Positions 1-4,164 of a stretch of 6,790 nucleotides of DNA are shown piece by piece (the first letter of the stretch is position 1; each line of letters opens with the position of its first letter). A model generated the notes under the pieces. That model was not told the DNA's origin. It did no database searches and saw only the letters and a program-made list of their open reading frames with translations. Source of the DNA: CAYWVR01 sp964461715 (lineage in GTDB: Bacteria > Planctomycetota > Phycisphaerae > FEN-1346); contig CAYWVR010000073.1 in NCBI GenBank assembly GCA_964461715.1, forward strand, positions 1 to 6,790. Direction: 5' to 3'. A program made the position numbers and the translations under genes.

Positions 1-328
1 GGGGGGTAGCGGGGGGGTACTTGGGCTTTCCTGACCCCCTTCGGAGGGCATTCCCCGCCGAGGACGGGCTGTCTCCTCGGGGCTTGGTGGGGCGGGGCTT
101 GTCGCAAGGGCGTAAAGGGCGTACGCACCGGAGGTGGTGACGCAGATGCATAGGTTGTCAAGTCCCGCCTCGCCGAGCGGGTGGTGGCCAGGCAAGGGGC
201 CCCGCGCAAGTAGTAGGCGCATATATATATACGGCATAGAATTCAGAGGCCGTGCCTGCGAGCGGGAAGAGGTGCACGAAGTCTCGGCCTTTTCACTTGA
301 CAGCGGACGCCTGGATGTCGGTCCGGGC
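1..328. other. Unassigned stretch without a supported gene
   Basis: I see no convincing gene here. One plus-strand frame is open from the window edge to a TGA at 138-140 (about 45 codons). It could be the tail of an upstream gene, but its product is not recognisable. A 72-codon open frame from 134 to 352 has no recognisable domain; its last seven codons are the start of the remnant annotated next. G runs occur at 1-6 and 11-17, and a short (AT)5 tract at 221-230 stands out against the GC-rich background. No tRNA or rRNA could be folded or recognised. Confidence 0.5.
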
Positions 329-574
329 ATGGAAACCAGCGAACCGCGGTAAGCCCCGGGGCGTGTTCGCGACGCGCTCCTCGAAGTCCTGTCCGATGCC
401 CGCGATGGGTTTTCTGTGAAGGAGACAGGGGCTCGCATCCGCCAGGTCGTCGGGCCGACGCGAAGTCCTCGGTACGCTCCTATCTCCGACTCAACACCCC
501 CCGGCCTTTTCTCGCGTGAGGGCCGGGGCATTTGGCGTTGGAGCGCCGTGGCCTCGCCTCCCCCCGCTTCTTGA
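329..574 (+). pseudogene. Remnant of a winged-helix domain of the DNA methyltransferase-associated type
   Basis: Reading from ATG 329 gives METSEPR and then an in-frame TAA at 350-352. The same frame continues with RVRDALLEVL, then FSVKETGARIRQVVGPTR up to about 463. The frame then slips: SSVRSYLRLNTP is read from 466 to 501 in the neighbouring frame. After the C6 run at 497-502 the original frame resumes with GLFSREGRGIWR and ends at TGA 572-574. The order helix, then SSVRSYLxLNTP, then LFxREGRG is what I know from small winged-helix modules fused to site-specific DNA methyltransferases. No methylase motif (such as DPPY) follows; lptF begins instead. One nonsense change plus two compensating indels within about 60 codons argues for a decaying gene. 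Paired assembly errors could explain the indels, but not easily the stop. The family assignment rests on pattern memory only. Confidence 0.6.
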
Positions 575-600
575 CGCCGCACCCTCGCGACGGATACAGT
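571..600 (+). promoter_or_regulatory. Candidate sigma-70-type promoter for the lptF-lptG pair
   Basis: A TTGACG box at 571-576 (5 of 6 matches to TTGACA) is followed after 18 bases by TACAGT at 595-600 (4 of 6 matches to TATAAT). Transcription would start near 607, giving a leader of about 35 bases before the lptF ATG. The -35 box overlaps the stop codon of the upstream remnant. The assignment rests on box match and position only. Confidence 0.4.
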
Positions 601-641
601 GGCGTTCGGGTGGACGGGGAACGGGACGGGCAAGGCGGGTT

Positions 642-1817
642 ATGCAGATTCTCTATCGCTACATTCTCGGCGAGATGCTCAAGGCGTTCGCGCTGGCGTT
701 GGCGGCGGTGACGGCGGTGGTGTGTCTGGGCATGGTGTTGAAGGCCCTTCAGGAGCATGGGCTCGGGCCGATCTCGTCGGCCCTCTACATGGTCCTCTCG
801 ATCCCCTTCGCCATGCATCTGGCGACGGCGCTGGCGGCGGTGCTGGCTGCGTCGCTGGTGTACGGGCGGCTGACGCACGACCGCGAGGTTCTCGCCTGCC
901 GCGCGAGCGGCATCCCGGTCAGCCATCTCCTGTGGCCCGCGGTGGTGCTGGCGACAGGCGGGGCGGTCCTGGTGCTGCTCTTGGGGGCGTGGCCGCTGCC
1001 GGCGAGCGCGTATGCGGCCAAGCGGCTGGCCCTGGCGGACATCGAGAACATCTTCTTCAACGAGCTGGCCGACGCCGGACGCGTCCGCGACCGGGACCGC
1101 GGGTACACCCTGACCGTGGACCAGGTCGAGGGCGACGTCGTCTACGGGCCGACCGTCAAGATGCCGGGCGAGGGCGGGCCGGCCTACGTCTACGCGCCCA
1201 TCGGAAAGGTCCAGTTCGACCGGGCGGCGAACGAGGCGCGGCTGACGTTGTGGGGGTCGACCTATGTGCACGTTGACGAAACCGGTCGCACCCGGGTCCG
1301 GGCCGGGGCCCACCTGTTCGCCTTCGACGTGCCCACCGACGTGCCGCGCAAGATCGGGGACCTCGCGATGTGGGAGCTTCGGGCGGCCCAGACGCGGCCG
1401 GAGCTCTTTTCGGAGGTGATCCGGCGGCTCGATCCCGACGAGCGCACGCCGCAGATTCTGCGACTTTACGGCAACAAGACCCGGGCCGAGGCCACCGCCG
1501 AGCTGCACGCCCGGCTCGCGACGGCCGTCGGGTGCGGGGCCCTCGTAATGCTCGGGGCGGCGCTGGGGATGCTCTTCCACAGCGGGCACCTGCTCTCGGC
1601 GTTCGGGGTGGCGTTCGTCCCGTGGCTGTTGACGACGGTGCTGACGCGGACGGGCGTCGACGTCGTCGGCTCCGCAACCGAGGACCCCGGGTCGGCCCTC
1701 TGGCTCGTCTGGACGCCGTACGGGGCGCTGGCGGCGTTGGCATGGGCGCTGGCGGCGTACGTGGCGTGGGGCTGGACGAGCCCGCGGCGGCCTTTCGGGC
1801 GGAGGCGCGGGGCGTGA
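642..1817 (+). CDS. lptF: LptF/LptG-family (YjgP/YjgQ) lipopolysaccharide export permease, first of pair
   Basis: This is probably one of the two inner-membrane permease subunits of the LPS exporter LptB2FG, which extracts LPS from the inner membrane and passes it to LptC and the periplasmic bridge. The 391-residue product has the family layout. An N-terminal YRYILGEMLKAF precedes TM1 (about 12-33), TM2 is at about 47-74, and the cytoplasmic loop REVLACRASGIP (81-92) matches the conserved RE/KE..A..A.GIS loop. TM3 (about 95-117), a periplasmic domain (about 118-290) and TM4-TM6 (about 293-312, 316-335, 352-376) follow. ATG 642 was chosen because the family-typical N-terminus begins there; an in-frame ATG at 516 would add 42 Arg/Gly/Pro-rich residues over the upstream remnant. 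No strong ribosome site is visible. The stop overlaps the next start in GTGA, implying coupled translation of equal subunits. The lptF rather than lptG label follows gene order and is less certain than the family. Confidence 0.86.
   Translation: MQILYRYILGEMLKAFALALAAVTAVVCLGMVLKALQEHGLGPISSALYMVLSIPFAMHLATALAAVLAASLVYGRLTHDREVLACRASGIPVSHLLWPAVVLATGGAVLVLLLGAWPLPASAYAAKRLALADIENIFFNELADAGRVRDRDRGYTLTVDQVEGDVVYGPTVKMPGEGGPAYVYAPIGKVQFDRAANEARLTLWGSTYVHVDETGRTRVRAGAHLFAFDVPTDVPRKIGDLAMWELRAAQTRPELFSEVIRRLDPDERTPQILRLYGNKTRAEATAELHARLATAVGCGALVMLGAALGMLFHSGHLLSAFGVAFVPWLLTTVLTRTGVDVVGSATEDPGSALWLVWTPYGALAALAWALAAYVAWGWTSPRRPFGRRRGA
1801..1805 (+). promoter_or_regulatory. Ribosome binding site supporting the GTG start of the second permease
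   Basis: GGAGG lies eight bases before GTG 1814, inside the last codons of the upstream gene. It supports this GTG as the start, even though the reading frame is open much further upstream, back to 1370. Confidence 0.75.
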
Positions 1818-2968
1818 AAATCCTCGACCGGTACATCGTGTGGACGTTCCTCGTGTCGCTGGCCATCGTGCTCGTGGCGATGGTGGGGTTGGCGCTCGTG
1901 CTGGACCTTTTCATCAACGTTGCGGAGTTCATGGAGGAGAAGGGGCCGGCGGCGGGGCGCGGGTTCGGCGACGTGCTCGGGGCGATCCTCGACTACTATT
2001 TTTACAAGATATTCGAATATTTTCAACTCATCGTCGGGCCGGGGCTCCTGGTGGCGGCGGCGTCGTCGCTGGCGCGGTTCAACCGGACGAAGGAGCTGAC
2101 GGCCATGAAGGCCGCGGGCATCAGCCTGTACCGCGTGCTCTGGCCGATGATCGCGGTGGCCCTGACGGTGGCGGCGTTCTACGTCGTGAACCAGGAGGCG
2201 CTCCTTCCGCGGTTCGCCGAGAAGCTCGTGCGCGACCCGGACGACGTCGCCGCCCGCGACGCCTTCGCCGTCGAGTTCATCCGCGACGAGCACAACAACA
2301 TCCTCTACGCCCCCGTCTACGACCCGACGACCGGCGAGATGCGGTCCGAGGCCCGGCCGGTCGCGGGCGGGGGGGGGCCGCCCGTGCCCGTCTACGTCCG
2401 CATTTTTCTCCGCGACGCCGAGTACCGCCCCGTCGGGACGATCGAGGCCGAGCGGGCCGCCTGGCACGCACAGACGGGCGAGTGGGAGCTGGCGGGCGGG
2501 CGGCGGTACCTGGCGCGCCCGGCCGGCGCGACCGGCGAGGTCGAGGAGGACGAGGGCGTCCCCGTCCGGTGGTACGCGACGAACGTGACGCCGGCGGTGA
2601 TCGAGCGGCACCGGAGCCGCGACTACTATCGCTACGTCTCGTACGGCGCGCTGGAGAAGCTGCTGCGCGACCCCCTGCGGGGGAACCGGCGAAAGATTCA
2701 CGTAGCGATGCATGAGCACGTGACCGCGCCGATCATGCTCGTGCTCGTGTTCCTGTTGGGCTCGCCCTTCGTCGCCGGCCGCGAGGAGAAGAGCTATTTC
2801 GTAAGCATCGGGGTGGCGATCTCGCTGTGGGTCGGCGTGTTCGTCCTGACGTTCGTCAGCCGGGCGTACGGCAACGCCGGGCACATCGACCCGCTCCTGG
2901 CCGCGTGGCTCCCGGTGTTCGTGGTGCTCCCGGCGAGCGTGCTGGCGTTGGAGAGCGTGCGGACGTAG
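1814..2968 (+). CDS. lptG: LptF/LptG-family (YjgP/YjgQ) lipopolysaccharide export permease, second of pair
   Basis: This is the probable partner of the preceding gene in the LPS exporter. The 384-residue product starts at GTG with KILDRYIVWTF, the usual N-terminus of this family, and a good ribosome site precedes it. TM1 is at about 10-33 and TM2/TM3 lie within about 52-125. The cytoplasmic loop between them carries the hallmark KELTAMKAAGIS (93-104). A periplasmic domain spans about 127-298. The C-terminal helices begin after HEHVTAPIMLVLVFLLGSPF (300-319), closely resembling the conserved HxxxxxPxxxLVFxLLGxP region, with two more near 327-348 and 360-381. Length is slightly above the roughly 360 residues of the E. 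coli proteins. The periplasmic domain contains a Gly/Pro stretch encoded by a nine-base G tract (2369-2377), and TM2 contains an unusually AT-rich patch (about 1994-2028). It may be the lptG member by gene order; family membership is firm. Confidence 0.88.
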   Translation: MKILDRYIVWTFLVSLAIVLVAMVGLALVLDLFINVAEFMEEKGPAAGRGFGDVLGAILDYYFYKIFEYFQLIVGPGLLVAAASSLARFNRTKELTAMKAAGISLYRVLWPMIAVALTVAAFYVVNQEALLPRFAEKLVRDPDDVAARDAFAVEFIRDEHNNILYAPVYDPTTGEMRSEARPVAGGGGPPVPVYVRIFLRDAEYRPVGTIEAERAAWHAQTGEWELAGGRRYLARPAGATGEVEEDEGVPVRWYATNVTPAVIERHRSRDYYRYVSYGALEKLLRDPLRGNRRKIHVAMHEHVTAPIMLVLVFLLGSPFVAGREEKSYFVSIGVAISLWVGVFVLTFVSRAYGNAGHIDPLLAAWLPVFVVLPASVLALESVRT

Positions 2969-2973
2969 GGGGC

Positions 2974-3468
2974 CTATTCCGCGCCGAGCCATCGGGCCAG
3001 GGGCGAGGCCCGCCAAGCGGCGGCGAGGGACCCGTCGGCGGCCATCCAGGCGAGGCGCACGAACCACCACGCGACCGCCGCCACGGCCAGGGCCGCGAGC
3101 GCCCGTCCGGCCCGGCGCGTGAGCCGCGTGAGCCGGCGTCGCCCGGTGATCGCGATGTCGCCCGAGCGGAGTGCCGCCGCCGCCATCGCCACGAACGCGA
3201 CCGGCCCGAGCGGATGGTGCCGCGCCGCCGCCACCACGTCGCCGCGCCCCATCGCCACGAACGCCCGCGTCATGCCGCACGTCGGACAGGGGACGCCGGT
3301 CATGCGCCGCAGCAGGCAGAGGGTGGAGGGCGGGGCGCCTTCTGGGTGCGGCCCATCGTCGACCATCGCCACACTCGCGACGATCACCGCCATCGCCGCC
3401 CCGGCGGCCAGTGCGTGCGGCAGGCGGTCGGGATGGGCGCGGGGCGGCACGGGGGCCCTCACGGTCAT
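2974..3468 (-). CDS. DUF2752-type small membrane protein
   Basis: This 164-residue protein has the hallmark of DUF2752. CLLRRMTGVPCPTCGMTRAF (51-70) contains the C-P-x-C-G-x-T-R-A signature, and GD at 76-77 and HHPLGP at 84-89 follow as in family members. Hydrophobic segments at about 18-36, 88-100 and 122-141 suggest three membrane spans, with the Cys motif near the membrane between the first two. The molecular function of DUF2752 is not known; the paired Cys could bind metal or form a disulfide, which is inference. ATG 3468 is chosen because AAGGAG lies six bases upstream. The open frame extends further upstream to 3921, but that part is Arg/Pro-rich and overlaps the antisense of the neighbouring coding region. 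The gene converges on the lptG-like gene with five bases between stops, so any terminator for either must lie inside the other. Confidence 0.8.
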   Translation of the reverse strand: MTVRAPVPPRAHPDRLPHALAAGAAMAVIVASVAMVDDGPHPEGAPPSTLCLLRRMTGVPCPTCGMTRAFVAMGRGDVVAAARHHPLGPVAFVAMAAAALRSGDIAITGRRRLTRLTRRAGRALAALAVAAVAWWFVRLAWMAADGSLAAAWRASPLARWLGAE

Positions 3469-3474
3469 CGGCCT

Positions 3475-3480
3475 CTCCTT
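3475..3480 (-). promoter_or_regulatory. Ribosome binding site of the DUF2752 gene
   Basis: On the minus strand AAGGAG precedes ATG 3468 by six bases. It is the best Shine-Dalgarno match in the window and fixes the start. Confidence 0.8.
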
Positions 3481-3516
3481 GGGTTGAAGATGTCGCGTGC
3501 GGCGTTTGCGTGGGGC

Positions 3517-3545
3517 ACTGTACCTTGGCGCGGAGCGGCGGGCAA
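3517..3545 (-). promoter_or_regulatory. Candidate promoter for the DUF2752 gene
   Basis: On the minus strand TTGCCC (3545-3540, 4 of 6 matches) is followed after 17 bases by TACAGT (3522-3517, 4 of 6). The leader would be about 40 bases. The same TACAGT hexamer appears in the candidate lptF promoter. Support is modest and based on spacing and position. Confidence 0.35.
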
Positions 3546-3571
3546 ACGGAAACGCAGGCGCCGGGGCGCGC

Positions 3572-3609
3572 CCACGGGACGGTGGCTCGGGCAGGCAAGC
3601 TTCCCGTGG
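3572..3609 (-). terminator. Hairpin downstream of the LigD_N-like gene, possible terminator
   Basis: A perfect 8-base inverted repeat (CCACGGGA / TCCCGTGG) with a 22-base loop begins 20 bases after the stop of the LigD_N-like gene. A second small GC-rich hairpin (arms 3557-3561 and 3568-3572) follows directly. No proper T tract follows either, so this is a weak intrinsic terminator at best; it may act with Rho or be a transcript-end structure. Confidence 0.3.
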
Positions 3610-3629
3610 CACCATTCTATGGCGCTCCG

Positions 3630-4016
3630 TCACGGCCGCTCGAAGCGCAACCGCCAGTAGTCCGTGCCGGTGGCGGGTTCGCGGACGAGGCGATAGGTGC
3701 CTCGCGCTTGGGCGCCACAGAGGCGGAGGCGGATCTCGGGCTCGAAGTCGATGGGTGGGCCGGCGGGGGCGAGCCACTCGAACGTGCCTCGGTCGTGGAT
3801 GGCGCACCAGCCCCGGCCGCGGCTGATCGCGCCCTCGTATTGCAGGTAGTCGAGGCGATGGTCGGGCAACTGGCGGACGAGGGCGGGGAGAGCGTCGGTC
3901 CGGTCGGGCGGCTCGCCGCACTGGAAGGTCAACAGGGCCTCGCCCGCTTCGAGCATGAGGTCAAAGTGGGAATCGGCGTCGCTCTGGAAGTGTTGCTGGA
4001 CGACGAAGCGGGGCAT
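3630..4016 (-). CDS. Stand-alone LigD N-terminal (3'-phosphoesterase) domain-like protein
   Basis: The 128-residue product resembles the phosphoesterase module of bacterial NHEJ ligase LigD (PF13298), which trims 3' ends at DNA breaks. MPRFVVQQH at the start and SHFDLMLEAG (16-25) correspond to the LigD pattern RFVVQKH...LHYDFRLE. DHRLDYLQYEG (52-62) corresponds to HPLxYxxFEG, and HDRGTFEW (74-81) to the WDxGxWE strand. RLRLCGAQARGTYRLVR (96-112) matches the closing G-x-[YW]-x-LVR part. Of the LigD active-site set (His, His, Asp, Arg, His, Tyr), the likely equivalents are His9, His17, Asp19, His53 and Tyr57, but the Arg position is Met21 and the first two His are two residues further apart. 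There is no ligase or polymerase domain and no Ku gene in the window. ATG 4016 is chosen for the matching N-terminus; no ribosome site is seen. It may be a repair or nucleotide end-processing enzyme, or a catalytically altered relative. Confidence 0.75.
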   Translation of the reverse strand: MPRFVVQQHFQSDADSHFDLMLEAGEALLTFQCGEPPDRTDALPALVRQLPDHRLDYLQYEGAISRGRGWCAIHDRGTFEWLAPAGPPIDFEPEIRLRLCGAQARGTYRLVREPATGTDYWRLRFERP

Positions 4017-4033
4017 GGGCACAAGACGGAGAC

Positions 4034-4164
4034 GAAGGGACGCGGGGACCAAGTGACCGGGGAACGGCCACGGCAAAAAGAGGCGCGGCAAGCCGTGATC
4101 GCCCGCCGCGCCTTTGCCTCTTCCCTGGTTCCCTCGTCCCCCGGTGCCCCGGTCCCCTTCCTTC
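4034..4164. repeat. Large imperfect inverted repeat filling the HEAT / LigD_N spacer
   Basis: Nested complementary arms run across almost the whole spacer: 4034-4038 with 4160-4164, 4044-4050 (GGGGACC) with 4151-4157, 4060-4065 (GGGAAC) with 4128-4133, 4072-4076 (GGCAA) with 4114-4118, and 4081-4089 (AGGCGCGGC) with 4105-4113. The arms are also quasi-repetitive, built of GGGGACC/GGGAAC-like words. The outer arm reaches the stop codon of the HEAT gene (4163-4165). It could be a miniature or palindromic intergenic element; only the core is clearly a terminator. Confidence 0.55.
4075..4113 (-). terminator. Intrinsic terminator of the HEAT-repeat gene
   Basis: Read on the minus strand, a perfect 9-base GC-rich stem (AGGCGCGGC / GCCGCGCCT, arms 4113-4105 and 4089-4081, loop of 15) is followed at once by CTTTTT (4080-4075). 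It lies about 50 bases after the HEAT-gene stop. This is the standard layout of a Rho-independent terminator and suggests the LigD_N-like gene is not simply co-transcribed with the HEAT gene. Confidence 0.72.

Noticed and set aside
108..127. Short stretch resembling the 16S rRNA GGCGTAAAGGGCG region
   Set aside because: The match is under 20 bases and neither flank continues as rRNA; it is best explained by chance.
135..161. Minus-strand TTGACA (161-156) as a promoter
   Set aside because: No acceptable -10 box lies at 15-19 bases and no gene follows on that strand.
221..231. AT dinucleotide tract as a -10 element or origin-like unwinding site
   Set aside because: Five dinucleotide copies alone, with no -35 partner and no DnaA-box cluster, do not support either role.
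297..302. Plus-strand TTGACA upstream of the remnant's ATG 329
   Set aside because: The region 17 bases downstream (about 320-325) has no -10-like hexamer.
516..641. Longer in-frame start for the first permease (ATG 516)
   Set aside because: The added 42 residues are Arg/Gly/Pro-rich, overlap the winged-helix remnant and the candidate promoter, and the family-typical N-terminus begins at 642.
2993..3012. Six-base hairpin after the lptG-like stop as a terminator
   Set aside because: It has no T tract and lies within the antisense of the DUF2752 coding region; such short GC stems are common here by chance.
1466..3598. Long minus-strand open frame antisense to the permease genes
   Set aside because: Its composition is Arg/Pro/His-rich, as expected for the antisense of GC-rich coding DNA, and it overlaps clear LptF/G-family and DUF2752 coding sequence.
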